A DNA stretch of 64,000 bases from Pseudacidovorax sp. GTDB lineage: Bacteria > Pseudomonadota > Gammaproteobacteria > Burkholderiales > Burkholderiaceae_C. Below the pieces are notes generated by a model. The model ran no database searches. It was not told the origin of the DNA and worked only from the letters and a program-made list of their open reading frames with translations. The stretch spans positions 124,001 through 188,000 of the forward strand of contig NZ_JAGOPN010000005.1 of the NCBI RefSeq assembly GCF_017991995.1, given 5' to 3'. Position 1 is the first letter of the stretch. The number at the start of each line of letters is the position of its first letter. Below, piece by piece: positions 45,220 through 56,918 of this stretch. Both the position numbers and the translations under genes were made by a program.

Positions 45220-46211
45220 TGACCGCGCACCCGGCCCAGCACCTGCGGATTGACGGGTGTGCGCGGCTGGCCGGTGGTGAGGAAGGCGATCAGGTTGTCC
45301 ACGGCCAGATCGGCCATGGCACGGCGGGTGGCGGTCGTGGAACTGGCGATGTGGGGCGTGAGCACCACGTTGGGCACGGCGAGCAGGTCGGGGTGCACCT
45401 TGGGCTCGCCCTCGAACACGTCGAGGCCGGCGGCGGCGATGCGCCGGTCCTTCAGCGCCTGGGCAAGGGCCGCGTCGTCCACGATGCCGCCGCGGGCGAT
45501 GTTGACCAGCGTGGCCGTCGGCTTCATCTGCGCCAGCTCGGCCGCGCCGATGCTGTGGTGGTTGGCGGGCGTGTAGGGCAGCACCAGCACCAGGTGGTCG
45601 GCGGTGCGCAGCAGCTCGTCCTTGGCGACATACGTCGCCTTGCATTCGGCCTCCAGCTCGGGCGAGAGGCGTGATCGGTTGTGGTAGACCACCTTCATGC
45701 CGAAGCCGTGCGCGCCCCGCCGGGCAATGCCCTGCCCGATGCGGCCCATGCCCAGGATGCCCAGCGTGCTGCCGTGCACCTCAGCCCCGGCGAACATGTC
45801 GAAGGACCACTTGGTCCACTGGCCGGCGCGCAGGAAATGCTCGCTCTCGGTGATGCGGCGGGCCGTGGCCATCAGCAGCGCGAAGCCGAAGTCGGCCGTG
45901 GTCTCGGTCAGCACGTCGGGCGCATTGGTGCCCAGCACGCCGCGGGCCGTCATGGCGTCCACGTCGAAGTTGTTGAAGCCCACCGCCATGTTGGCGCAGA
46001 TGCGCAGCTGCGGGCAGGCGTCGAGCACCTCGGCGTCGATGCGCTCGCTGCCGGTGGTGAACACGCCCACCTTGCCCTGCAGGCGGCGGATCAGTTCGGC
46101 CTTGGACCAGAGATCGTCGGCGGGATTGGCCTCGACCTCGAAATGCTCGGCGAGCCGCGCCACGGCTTCGGGAAAGACGGCGCGGGCGACGAGGACGGCG
46201 GGCTTGCTCAT
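45216..46211 (-). CDS. D-isomer 2-hydroxyacid dehydrogenase (glyoxylate/hydroxypyruvate reductase type)
   Basis: A 331-residue NAD(P)-dependent enzyme: nucleotide-binding LGILGMGRIGQGIARRG, then NIARGGIVDDAALAQAL and the catalytic-His end NVVLTPHIASSTTATR. This matches the GyaR/GhrB group acting on glyoxylate or hydroxypyruvate. It overlaps rmuC by 4 bases. The ATG at 46211 begins at the normal N-terminus. Confidence 0.92.
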   Translation of the reverse strand: MSKPAVLVARAVFPEAVARLAEHFEVEANPADDLWSKAELIRRLQGKVGVFTTGSERIDAEVLDACPQLRICANMAVGFNNFDVDAMTARGVLGTNAPDVLTETTADFGFALLMATARRITESEHFLRAGQWTKWSFDMFAGAEVHGSTLGILGMGRIGQGIARRGAHGFGMKVVYHNRSRLSPELEAECKATYVAKDELLRTADHLVLVLPYTPANHHSIGAAELAQMKPTATLVNIARGGIVDDAALAQALKDRRIAAAGLDVFEGEPKVHPDLLAVPNVVLTPHIASSTTATRRAMADLAVDNLIAFLTTGQPRTPVNPQVLGRVRGQ

Positions 46212-46273
46212 GGATGTTTCCGTTTTTCGAAAGAGCCGCCGATGCGGGTCGGCCGCCAACGGCCGCGCCCCGC

Positions 46274-47698
46274 TCAGCGGAAGAAGATGAAGGTGACGAG
46301 CACGAACAGCGGCAGCAGCACCGCGCCCGACCACGCCATGTAGCCGAAGAAGCTGGGCATGCGCACGCCGCGGTCCTCGGCGATGGCCTTGACCATCAGG
46401 TTGGGCGCGTTGCCGATGTAGCTGTTGGCGCCCATGAACACGGCACCGGCCGAGATGGCGGCCAGGGTCGCGGCATGGGTGGTCATGAGGGTGGCGGGGT
46501 CGCCACCCGCGGTGTTGAAGAACACCAGGTAGGTCGGCGCGTTGTCCAGGAAGGAGCTCAGCAGCCCCGTGGCCCAGAAGTACATGGCGGGCTCGGGCTG
46601 GCCGTCGGGCCGGGTCACGGCCGACACCACGGCGCCGAAGGGGCCGGCCGTGCCGGCACGCAGCATGGCGATCACCGGCACGATGGTCAGGAAGATGCCG
46701 GCGAAGAGCTTGGCCACCTCGAGCATCGGCCCCCAGCCGAACTGGTTGGCGTCGTGCACCTCGCGCTTCGTCAGCGCCAGCGACAGCAGCGTCACGCCGA
46801 CCAGGCCCACGTCGCGCACCAGCCCCGGCAGGCCCACGGGCGTGCCGGCGATGTCGAACACCACCGGGCTCTTCCACAGGCCGCTCAGCAGCACCAGGCC
46901 CAGCACCACCGCCAGCAGGGCGAAGTTGACCTGGCCCTCGAAGCGCACGCCGCGCGTGTCGGGCGTGGGGTCGACGGGCATCACGCCTTCGTTGCGGTAG
47001 TAGAAGCGGTCGAGCGCGAAGAAGATGCCGAGCAGGCACAGCAGGACGAAGGCCGTGTCCGGCAGCAGGTGCCAGGTCGTCCAGAAGAAATCCACGCCCT
47101 TGAGGAAGCCCAGGAACAGCGGCGGATCGCCCAGCGGCGTGAGCGAACCGCCCACGTTGGAGACGATGAAGATGAAGAACACCACCACATGCGCCTTGTG
47201 CCTGCGGTTGTCGTTGGCACGGATGAGCGGACGGATCAGCAGCATCGACGCACCCGTGGTGCCCATGATGCTGGCCAGCAGGCCTCCGATGGCCAGCAGC
47301 CCGGTGTTGAGCCCCGGAGAGCCGTGCAGGTTGCCGCGGATGTAGATGCCGCCCGACACCGTGAACAGCGCCGTCAGCAGTACGATGAAGGGGATGTACT
47401 CGGCCAGCAGCGCGTGCACCACCTGCGCGCCGGCGAGGCCTGGCCCGAAGACGGCCGCGAAGGGCAGCAGGAAGGCCAGCGCCCAGGCTGCCGCCACCTT
47501 GCCGAAATGGTGGTGCCAGAAGGTGGGCACCAGCAGCGGCATCAGTGCGATCGACAGCAGGATGCCCGCGAAGGGCAGGCCCCACAGCGGCGACAGCGCG
47601 GCACCGTCGAAGGTGGCCGCCTGCGAAAGCGCGGGGGCTGCCAGTGCAGCCCCCATGAAAGCCCGCGAGGGGCGGATCCGGCGAAGAAGCGAAGTCAC
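46274..47698 (-). CDS. NhaD/ArsB-type Na+/H+ antiporter
   Basis: A 474-residue membrane protein with about 12 hydrophobic segments and NhaD-like motifs: NVGGSLTPLGDPPLFLGFLKGVDFF, SSFLDNAPTYLVFFN and GANSYIGNAPNLMVKAIAE. The N-terminus (SRAFMGAALAAPALSQAA) looks like a cleavable signal, as in other NhaD proteins. GTG at 47698 takes in the basic stretch needed for a signal; an ATG at 47656 is the alternative, and no ribosome site separates them. It starts 12 bp after pncB. Confidence 0.87.
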   Translation of the reverse strand: MTSLLRRIRPSRAFMGAALAAPALSQAATFDGAALSPLWGLPFAGILLSIALMPLLVPTFWHHHFGKVAAAWALAFLLPFAAVFGPGLAGAQVVHALLAEYIPFIVLLTALFTVSGGIYIRGNLHGSPGLNTGLLAIGGLLASIMGTTGASMLLIRPLIRANDNRRHKAHVVVFFIFIVSNVGGSLTPLGDPPLFLGFLKGVDFFWTTWHLLPDTAFVLLCLLGIFFALDRFYYRNEGVMPVDPTPDTRGVRFEGQVNFALLAVVLGLVLLSGLWKSPVVFDIAGTPVGLPGLVRDVGLVGVTLLSLALTKREVHDANQFGWGPMLEVAKLFAGIFLTIVPVIAMLRAGTAGPFGAVVSAVTRPDGQPEPAMYFWATGLLSSFLDNAPTYLVFFNTAGGDPATLMTTHAATLAAISAGAVFMGANSYIGNAPNLMVKAIAEDRGVRMPSFFGYMAWSGAVLLPLFVLVTFIFFR

Positions 47699-47709
47699 GT
47701 TGGCGTTGG

Positions 47710-48927
47710 TCAAGGCGTGGCGGGCTGGGGGATCTCGAACACCTGACGCAGGTAGGCCAGGTACTTCTCGTCGTCGCACATGCCCTTGCCCGGCGTGTCC
47801 GACAGCTTGGCGACAGGCTGGCCGTTGCAGCGGATCATCTTGATGACGATCTGCAGCGGCTCGTAGCCCAGGTCGTTGGTGAGGTTGGTGCCGATGCCGA
47901 AGGCCAGCTGGCAGCGGCCGCGGAACTGGCGATAGAGCTCGATGGTGCGCGGCACCGTCAGGCCGTCGCTGAAGATCAGCGTCTTGGTGTGCGGATCGAC
48001 CCGGTTGGCCACGTAGTGGGCAATCATGCGCTCGCCCCATTCGAAGGGGTCGCCGCTGTCGTGCCGGGCGCCGTCGAAGAGCTTGCAGAAGTACAGGTCG
48101 AAGTCGCGCAGGAAGGCACTCATGCCGTAGACGTCGGACAGCGCGATGCCCAGGTCGCCGCGGTATTCGCGCGCCCACATCTCGAAGCCGTAGATCTGGC
48201 TGTCGCGCAGCCGCGGGCCCAGGGCCTGGCAGGCCTGCAGGTACTCGTGGGCCATGGTGCCCAGCGGAAGCAGGCCGAGCTTCATCGCGAACAGCACGTT
48301 GCTGGTGCCGGCGAACTGCGGCAGCCGCTCCGCAGCGCGCGGCTGCGGGCTCACGGCGCCCAGTTCGGCCGTCAGCGTCCGCAGCACCTCCTCATGCCAG
48401 GTCTTGGAGAAGCGCCGGCGGGTGCCGTAGTCGGCGATCTTGAGGTCTTCCAGGCCCGCTTCCTTCAACTGCCCGATCTTGGCCTGCAGGCGCCGGCGGC
48501 CTTCCTCCAGGTCGGGCTGCCGCTGCGTGTTGCGGAAGTACACCTCGTTGACGATGGCCAGCACCGGGATCTCGAACAGGATCGTGTGCAGCCAGGGGCC
48601 CTTGATGTGGATGTCGATCTCGCCGGTGGCGGCATCGGGCACGATCTCGATGTACTTCTCGTTGAGCTTGAACAGGCCCAGGAAGTCGACGAAGTCGCTC
48701 TTGATGAAGCGCATGGAGCGCAGGTAGGCCAGCTCGGCGTCCTTGAACTGCACGCTGCACAGGGCCCGTACCTCCTCGCGGATCTCGGCCGCGAAGCGCG
48801 CCAGGTTCACACCCGGGTTGCGGCACTTGAAGCGGTACTCGACCTTGGCGCCCGGGAAGTGGTGGAGCACCACCTGCATCATCGTGAACTTGTACAGGTC
48901 GGTGTCGAGAAGGCTCTGGATGATCAT
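47710..48927 (-). CDS. pncB: Nicotinate phosphoribosyltransferase
   Basis: Makes nicotinate mononucleotide from nicotinate and PRPP in NAD salvage. The 405-residue protein begins [23 protein letters not shown], has [15 protein letters not shown] with the phosphorylated-His region, [24 protein letters not shown] and [12 protein letters not shown]. Length is that of PncB. The ATG at 48927 is the family start; twenty upstream in-frame codons lack homology. Confidence 0.95.
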   Translation of the reverse strand: MIIQSLLDTDLYKFTMMQVVLHHFPGAKVEYRFKCRNPGVNLARFAAEIREEVRALCSVQFKDAELAYLRSMRFIKSDFVDFLGLFKLNEKYIEIVPDAATGEIDIHIKGPWLHTILFEIPVLAIVNEVYFRNTQRQPDLEEGRRRLQAKIGQLKEAGLEDLKIADYGTRRRFSKTWHEEVLRTLTAELGAVSPQPRAAERLPQFAGTSNVLFAMKLGLLPLGTMAHEYLQACQALGPRLRDSQIYGFEMWAREYRGDLGIALSDVYGMSAFLRDFDLYFCKLFDGARHDSGDPFEWGERMIAHYVANRVDPHTKTLIFSDGLTVPRTIELYRQFRGRCQLAFGIGTNLTNDLGYEPLQIVIKMIRCNGQPVAKLSDTPGKGMCDDEKYLAYLRQVFEIPQPATP

Positions 48928-49138
48928 GAAAACGGCTCGGCGCGGGGCGGCGCGGTTGTCTCCCCGGAAAGGCTGGCTTTCCGGCACCGGAAATGGTGAG
49001 ACGGATTATCACGGTCATGGTGCGCCTGCGCCTACGAGCCATCCTTTGGGCGTCCTACCGGGGCGGCACCGTACCCCCACCACAGTGCATAGCACGGCGG
49101 CACCGACAGGGCCCCGCAAGCAACCCAAAGGAGATCCC

Positions 49139-49372
49139 ATGAACAAGGACATCATCGAAGGCAACTGGAAGCAGTTGAAGGGCAAGGTCAAGGAGCAATG
49201 GGGCAAGCTGACCGACGACGACTTCGACGTCGTGGCCGGCAAGCGCGACCAGCTGCTGGGCAAGATCCAGGAACGTCATGGCATCAGCCGCGACGAGGCC
49301 GAAGCGCAAGTCAAGGCCTGGGAAAGCGCCGAAGGCCGCACCCCCGCCGCCCTGTGGATGGAAAAGTACTGA
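49139..49372 (+). CDS. CsbD-like stress protein
   Basis: A 77-residue protein: MNKDIIEGNWKQLKGKVKEQWG and GKIQERHGISRDEAEAQVKAWE, the CsbD pattern. Members rise under general stress in many bacteria; molecular role unknown. AAAGGAG stands just before the ATG. Monocistronic or joined with the next gene 68 bp on. Confidence 0.92.
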   Translation: MNKDIIEGNWKQLKGKVKEQWGKLTDDDFDVVAGKRDQLLGKIQERHGISRDEAEAQVKAWESAEGRTPAALWMEKY

Positions 49373-49440
49373 GCGCGCTGCGCCACTTCCTCCGAACCCG
49401 AACAACCGAATTTCAATCGTTGCCCAAGGAGCACCACACC

Positions 49441-49851
49441 ATGAAAAAGACCGCACTTACCCTCGCCATTGCCACCGGCTGCCTGTTCGGCGCCGTCCAG
49501 GCCAGCGCCATGACCAAGGACGAGTACAAGGCCGAGAAGGACAAGATCTCCGCCCAGTACAAGGCCGACAAGGCCCAGTGCGACACGCTGAAGGACAACG
49601 CCAAGGACGTGTGCGAGAAGGAAGCCAAGGGCAAGGAAAACATCGCCAAGGCCGAACTGGAGCAGTCCTACAAGCCCAGCAACAGCCACGCCAAGAAGGT
49701 TGCCGAGGCCAAGGCCGATGCTGCCTACGACGTGGCCAAGGAAAAGTGCGACGACATGAGCGGCGATGCCAAGAACGCCTGCCAGTCGCAGGCCAAGGCC
49801 GACCATGAGAAGGCCAAGGCCGACATCAAGGCCATGGTCGCCAAGAAGTAA
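49441..49851 (+). CDS. Small Lys/Ala-rich periplasmic protein with four cysteines
   Basis: A 136-residue secreted protein: signal peptide KKTALTLAIATGCLFGAVQASA, then a charged helical body of the type DEYKAEKDKISAQYKADKAQC with cysteines at about 47, 58, 102 and 113, likely two disulfides. Lysine, alanine and aspartate dominate. I do not recognise a named domain; similar proteins are common in Comamonadaceae. AAGGAG precedes the ATG and a strong terminator follows. Its pairing with csbD hints at envelope stress, which is inference. Confidence 0.75.
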   Translation: MKKTALTLAIATGCLFGAVQASAMTKDEYKAEKDKISAQYKADKAQCDTLKDNAKDVCEKEAKGKENIAKAELEQSYKPSNSHAKKVAEAKADAAYDVAKEKCDDMSGDAKNACQSQAKADHEKAKADIKAMVAKK

Positions 49852-49883
49852 TTTGTCTCCTCGCGTTTGACGGAAGCGCTTTG

Positions 49884-49909
49884 GCGGCACCTTCGGGTGC
49901 CGCTTTTTT
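49884..49909 (+). terminator. Rho-independent terminator after the periplasmic protein gene
   Basis: GCGGCACC-TTCG-GGTGCCGC, an 8-bp stem with a TTCG tetraloop, followed by six T residues, 33 bp after the stop codon. Confidence 0.95.
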
Positions 49910-49958
49910 ATGGGCGGTCCCGGACGGGGCTGCCTTTTCCGTCTTGAAGACGCCCCCG

Positions 49959-50396
49959 TCAGCGCAGGGTGTCGAGCACCGCGAGCAAGGCCGGGCGCAA
50001 AGCCACCGGCCGCTGCGTGGCCCGGTCGACATAGACATGCACGAAGTGGCCCTGGGCCGCAGCGGTCGGCGCCTCTTCGGCGAACAGTCCGACCTCGTAG
50101 CGCACGCTGCTGCTGCCCACATGCGCCACGCGCACGCCGGCCTCGATGGTCTGAGGGAAGGCCAGCGGCGCGAAATAGTTGCACTGCGTCTCGACGACGA
50201 AGCCGATGGTGCTGCCCTGGTGGATATCCAGGGCGCCGCGCTCGATCAGCAGCGCGTTCACCGCCGTGTCGAACCAGCTGTAGTAGACGACGTTGTTGAC
50301 ATGCCCGTAGATGTCGTTGTCCATCCAGCGGGTGGTGATCGGACGGAAGGCGCGGTAATGGTCGCGCGGCTGGGGCGTGGGGCGGGCGCTGCTCAT
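49959..50396 (-). CDS. Acyl-CoA thioesterase, YbgC/4HBT family
   Basis: A 145-residue hot-dog-fold protein with TRWMDNDIYGHVNNVVYYSWFD, the 4-hydroxybenzoyl-CoA thioesterase active-site motif with Asp and Asn-Asn. It hydrolyses a short or aromatic acyl-CoA; substrate not clear. ATG at 50396 is the family start. Its promoter would lie in the gap shared with the phasin gene, which is divergent from it. Confidence 0.9.
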   Translation of the reverse strand: MSSARPTPQPRDHYRAFRPITTRWMDNDIYGHVNNVVYYSWFDTAVNALLIERGALDIHQGSTIGFVVETQCNYFAPLAFPQTIEAGVRVAHVGSSSVRYEVGLFAEEAPTAAAQGHFVHVYVDRATQRPVALRPALLAVLDTLR

Positions 50397-50444
50397 GGGC
50401 GGCGATTCTGCCGGGCGCCCCGAATAGGGGCTGTCACCTAAAAA

Positions 50445-50459
50445 TGCTGCATCGCAGCA
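50445..50459. promoter_or_regulatory. PhaR-like operator 1 upstream of the phasin gene
   Basis: TGCTGC-ATC-GCAGCA is a perfect palindrome containing CTGC-N3-GCAG, the site type described for the PHB-responsive repressor PhaR. Confidence 0.65.
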
Positions 50460-50466
50460 AAACCCC

Positions 50467-50496
50467 TTGAGATCGCCACGGGCCGCTGCCATACTT
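50467..50496 (+). promoter_or_regulatory. Candidate sigma-70 promoter of the phasin gene
   Basis: TTGAGA and ATACTT are 18 bp apart. Operator 1 lies just upstream and operator 2 just downstream, around the expected start near 50503. Confidence 0.5.
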
Positions 50497-50505
50497 CATC
50501 CCATG

Positions 50506-50519
50506 TTGCAGCGCAGCAA
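50506..50519. promoter_or_regulatory. PhaR-like operator 2 at the phasin transcription start
   Basis: TTGCAGCGCAGCAA is an imperfect palindrome of the same TGC-rich type as operator 1, 46 bp further on and over the expected start. Confidence 0.55.
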
Positions 50520-50558
50520 ACGCCGCAACCCCACTTCCACCACCTCCAGGAGCTCACC

Positions 50559-51116
50559 ATGGCACTCACCGCCGACCAGATCATCGCCGCCCAGAAGGCC
50601 AACATCGACACGCTGTTCGGTCTGACGACCAAGGCCTTTGAAGGCATGGAAAAGCTCATCGAGCTGAACGTGACCGCCTCCAAGGCCGCCCTGAGCGAAG
50701 CCGCCGGCACCGCCCACGCCGTGCTGGGCGCCAAAGACGCGCAGGAACTGCTGGCCCTGCAAGCCAGCATGATGCAGCCGATGGCCGAGAAGACCGCCGC
50801 CTACAGCCGCCACCTGTACGACATCGCCCAGGGCACCAGCGCCGAATTCACCAAGGCCTTCGAGAGCAAGGCTGTGGAAGCGCAGCAGGCCATGGTCGGC
50901 CTGATCGACAGCGCCGCCAAGAACGCCCCGGCCGGTTCCGAAACCGCCGTCGCCATGATGAAGAGCGCCGTGGCCGCCGCCAACAACGCCTTCGAATCCG
51001 TGCAGAAGGCCGTCAAGCAGGCCTCCGACGTGGCCGAAGCCAACTTCAACGCCGTCTCGACGCAGGCCATGAACGCCGCCAAGACCGCCACGAAGACGGC
51101 CACCGCCAAGCGCTGA
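50559..51116 (+). CDS. phaP: Phasin (PHA granule protein)
   Basis: A 185-residue helical protein of the phasin family: [35 protein letters not shown] and long Ala-rich amphipathic helices to a Lys/Ala tail ([11 protein letters not shown]). Phasins coat polyhydroxybutyrate granules. The gene stands alone, with GGAG before the ATG, two PhaR-like operators upstream and a strong terminator downstream. It is evidence that the organism stores PHB. Confidence 0.93.
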   Translation: MALTADQIIAAQKANIDTLFGLTTKAFEGMEKLIELNVTASKAALSEAAGTAHAVLGAKDAQELLALQASMMQPMAEKTAAYSRHLYDIAQGTSAEFTKAFESKAVEAQQAMVGLIDSAAKNAPAGSETAVAMMKSAVAAANNAFESVQKAVKQASDVAEANFNAVSTQAMNAAKTATKTATAKR

Positions 51117-51159
51117 TTTCTTGCTGGTTGTCTCCTTGGGTCCTCACGGGATCCATTCG

Positions 51160-51184
51160 GCCCCGCCTCGGCGGGGCTTTTTTT
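51160..51184 (+). terminator. Rho-independent terminator after phaP
   Basis: GCCCCGCC-TC-GGCGGGGC is an 8-bp stem followed by seven T residues. Confidence 0.95.
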
Positions 51185-51250
51185 CGTCCGCGCGTGCCAG
51201 CGGCCCACTCCTATCATGGCGGTTTTGCCCGCAACAAGGAGACAGCATCC

Positions 51251-52009
<759 letters not shown>

Positions 52010-52062
52010 CCCTGCCCAAGCCGGGCTGACGGCTTTTCACCGATACTTCCGTCTCGCCCGAG

Positions 52063-52094
52063 GGGGCGCCATCCGCAGGGAGGCGCCCCTTTTT
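52063..52094 (+). terminator. Rho-independent terminator before dnaG
   Basis: GGGGCGCC and GGCGCCCC pair over 8 bp with an 11-base loop, followed by five T residues, 17 bp before the dnaG ATG. Confidence 0.9.
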
Positions 52095-52110
52095 CGTTGG
52101 TTCTCGTCCC

Positions 52111-54027
52111 ATGGCCATCCCCGAATCCTTCATCCAGGAATTGCTCGCCCGCACCGACATCGTCGAGATCGTCGGGCGCCATGTGCAGCTCAAGAAGGGC
52201 GGCGCCAACTTCATGGGGCTGTGTCCCTTCCACGGGGAAAAGTCGCCGTCCTTCTCGGTCAGCCCGACCAAGCAGTTCTATCACTGCTTCGGCTGCGGGG
52301 CCCATGGCGACGCGATCCGCTTCCTGATGGAGCACACAGGCGTGGGCTTTCGCGACGCCGTGCAGGACCTGGCCGGCCAGTACGGCCTGCAGGTGCCCGA
52401 CGACGACCCGCTCTCGCCCGAGCAGAAGGCCCAGGTGGCCGCGCGGCGCGAGCGCCAGGCCACGCTCACCGACGTGCTGGAGAAGGCCGGCGACGCCTAC
52501 CGCCGGCTGCTGCGCGATTCGCCGCGCGCCGTGGACTACCTCAAGCGCCGCGGCGTCTCGGGCGCCATCGCCAAGCGCTTCGGGCTGGGCTACGCGCCCG
52601 AGGGCTGGCGGGCGCTGGCCAGCGTCTTTCCCGACTATGCCGACGCGCTGCTGGTCGAAAGCGGCCTGGTGATCGCCAGCGACGAAGGCGAGGATGGCAA
52701 GCGCTACGACCGCTTCCGCGACCGGGTGATGTTCCCGATCCGCAACGTCAAGGGCGAATGCATCGGCTTCGGCGGCCGTGTGCTGGGCGACGAAAAGCCC
52801 AAGTACCTCAATTCGCCGGAGACGCCGGTCTTCAGCAAGGGCCGCGAGCTCTACGGCCTGTTCGAGGCCCGCACCGCCCTGCGCGACCAGGGCTACGCGC
52901 TGGTCACCGAGGGCTACATGGACGTGGTGGCGCTGGCCCAGCTCGGCTTTCCGAATGCCGTGGCGACGCTGGGCACGGCCTGCACGGACGACCATGTGCA
53001 CAAGCTGTTCCGCTTCACCGATTCGGTGGTGTTCAGCTTCGACGGCGACGCCGCCGGCCGCCGCGCGGCCCGCAAGGCGCTGGAGGCGGCCCTGCCCCAC
53101 GCCACCGATGTGCGCAGCGTCAAGTTCCTCTTCCTGCCCGAGAAGCACGACCCCGACAGCTTCATCCGCGAGAACGGCGAGGAAGGCTTCGCCCGCGCCG
53201 TGGCGCAGGCCGTGCCGCTCAGCCGCTTTCTGCTCGAAGCGGCGCGCGAAGGCTGCGAGCTGGGCAGCGCCGAAGGCCGCGCCCGCATGGCGAGCCAGGC
53301 GCGGCCCCTGTGGCAGGCGCTGCCCGAAGGCGCGCTGCGCCAGCAGTTGCTGGCGGAGATCGCCCAGGCCGCGCATCTGGAGCCGGCCGGGCTTCAGGCG
53401 CTGTGGGCCGGGCAGACGCCACCGCCCTCACCCGCCGCCTCCCGCGACGAGCACGAGCCGCCCGACTTCCATGGCGAATCCATGCCTCCAGCCTGGGGTG
53501 ACGGCACGCCCTCGCAGCCGCGCTGGTCGTCACAGCGCCGCGGCAAGCGGCCCTTTCCTCCGGCGCCGCCCCGCCCCGCGGGCCCGCGGCCCAAGCCAGC
53601 CAGCCGCGCCGACCATGCCGCGCGCCTGATGCTCGAACGCCTGGGCGCCTGGGAGCATCTTTCGGGCGAGGAGCACGCCCTGCTCTGCGGCCTGCCGCCG
53701 CCCCACGGCCCGCTGTTCGCCTGGCTGGAAAGCTGCCTGCACGAATACGGTCCCCTGGAATGGCCGCAACTGCGCGCCGACATGGCCGGCCAGGCCTTCG
53801 AGGACATGGCGGTGCGCCTGATGGCCGGTCCGGCCGGCACCGCCACCGATGCCGAGTGGGACGCCGAACTACGCGATCTGCTCGACCGCATGCTGATCGA
53901 GCACCTCAAGACGCAGGAGACCGAGGCCATTGCCGCCGCCGGCCGCGATCCGCAGGCGCTGGCGCGCTACCGCGAATTGCTGACGCGGCGCCTCGCGCTC
54001 GAGAAGAAGCAGCGCGCCGGCAGCTGA
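52111..54027 (+). CDS. dnaG: DNA primase
   Basis: Synthesises RNA primers at the replication fork. The 638-residue protein has the CHC2 zinc motif CPFHGEKSPSFSVSP...YHCFGC near residue 40, the Toprim glutamate in TEGYMDVVALAQLG and the DxD in FSFDGDAAGRRAA, then a C-terminal DnaB-binding domain after a Pro-rich linker. Length is slightly above E. coli DnaG. The terminator of the previous gene ends only 16 bp before the ATG, so a promoter would have to overlap it or lie within the previous gene. Confidence 0.96.
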   Translation: MAIPESFIQELLARTDIVEIVGRHVQLKKGGANFMGLCPFHGEKSPSFSVSPTKQFYHCFGCGAHGDAIRFLMEHTGVGFRDAVQDLAGQYGLQVPDDDPLSPEQKAQVAARRERQATLTDVLEKAGDAYRRLLRDSPRAVDYLKRRGVSGAIAKRFGLGYAPEGWRALASVFPDYADALLVESGLVIASDEGEDGKRYDRFRDRVMFPIRNVKGECIGFGGRVLGDEKPKYLNSPETPVFSKGRELYGLFEARTALRDQGYALVTEGYMDVVALAQLGFPNAVATLGTACTDDHVHKLFRFTDSVVFSFDGDAAGRRAARKALEAALPHATDVRSVKFLFLPEKHDPDSFIRENGEEGFARAVAQAVPLSRFLLEAAREGCELGSAEGRARMASQARPLWQALPEGALRQQLLAEIAQAAHLEPAGLQALWAGQTPPPSPAASRDEHEPPDFHGESMPPAWGDGTPSQPRWSSQRRGKRPFPPAPPRPAGPRPKPASRADHAARLMLERLGAWEHLSGEEHALLCGLPPPHGPLFAWLESCLHEYGPLEWPQLRADMAGQAFEDMAVRLMAGPAGTATDAEWDAELRDLLDRMLIEHLKTQETEAIAAAGRDPQALARYRELLTRRLALEKKQRAGS

Positions 54028-54372
54028 GCCGCCCACCGGTCCGATTTCCGCCAGCGGTCCCGAAAGCCACGCCACTCCAGCAGTCAATCCCCCGCAGTGC
54101 GCGTAGGAATTGATTGACAAAGGTATAATCCACGGCTCGTCTCGGCAAGAGCGACAGCAGCACCTCCGGACCCTGGCCTACCGATGCCCCCGTGCACGAC
54201 CGGCCTCCTTTCTTCCGCAAGGGCTTGCATTCCAAATGTTCGCCCCCCATCTTGCCTGGCGTGCCGGTAGCGCGGTCCCCGCGTCCTCACCGGCACTCTC
54301 TCGCCGCGCCGGCCTGACGGCGCCTGTTGATTCAATTTTCTTTCTGTGGGTCCTCATGGGCCCTGGGGTCCT
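54028..54372. other. dnaG-rpoD intergenic leader region
   Basis: A 345-bp gap with no credible gene. It holds a TATAAT box at 54124-54129, then roughly 240 bp of transcribed leader before the rpoD ATG. No clear hairpin array or riboswitch could be drawn. Confidence 0.6.
54101..54129 (+). promoter_or_regulatory. Candidate rpoD promoter
   Basis: A perfect TATAAT -10 box occurs at 54124-54129 in an AT-rich pocket. No good -35 lies at 17 bp; a TTGACA at 54114-54119 is too near. A start near 54136 would give a leader of about 237 bases. Confidence 0.5.
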
Positions 54373-56775
<2,403 letters not shown>

Positions 56776-56802
56776 GCACGCGCCCTGAGCGCTCCGCCGA
56801 AG

Positions 56803-56839
56803 CGGCGCCCGCGGCCCACCAGGGCCGGGGCGCCGTTTT
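56803..56839 (+). terminator. Rho-independent terminator after rpoD
   Basis: CGGCGCCC and GGGCGCCG-type arms with an inner GGCCC/GGGCC stem around ACCA, followed by TTTT, 27 bp after the stop. Confidence 0.8.
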
Positions 56840-56878
56840 CATTGGATGCTCTCGCGTTGCGCGAACGGCGCCCGCCTG

Positions 56879-56890
56879 CCCCCCCCCCCC
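56879..56890. repeat. C12 homopolymer tract upstream of the Bcr/CflA gene
   Basis: Twelve consecutive C bases, 28 bp before the exporter ATG and just upstream of its ribosome site (AAGGAAAG). Confidence 0.9.
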
Positions 56891-56918
56891 GCAGGCAGAC
56901 CCAAGGAAAGAGACACGC

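Noticed and set aside
54101-54129. TTGACA at 54114-54119 as the -35 of the rpoD promoter
   Set aside because: It is only 4 bp from the TATAAT box, which cannot work as a -35/-10 pair.
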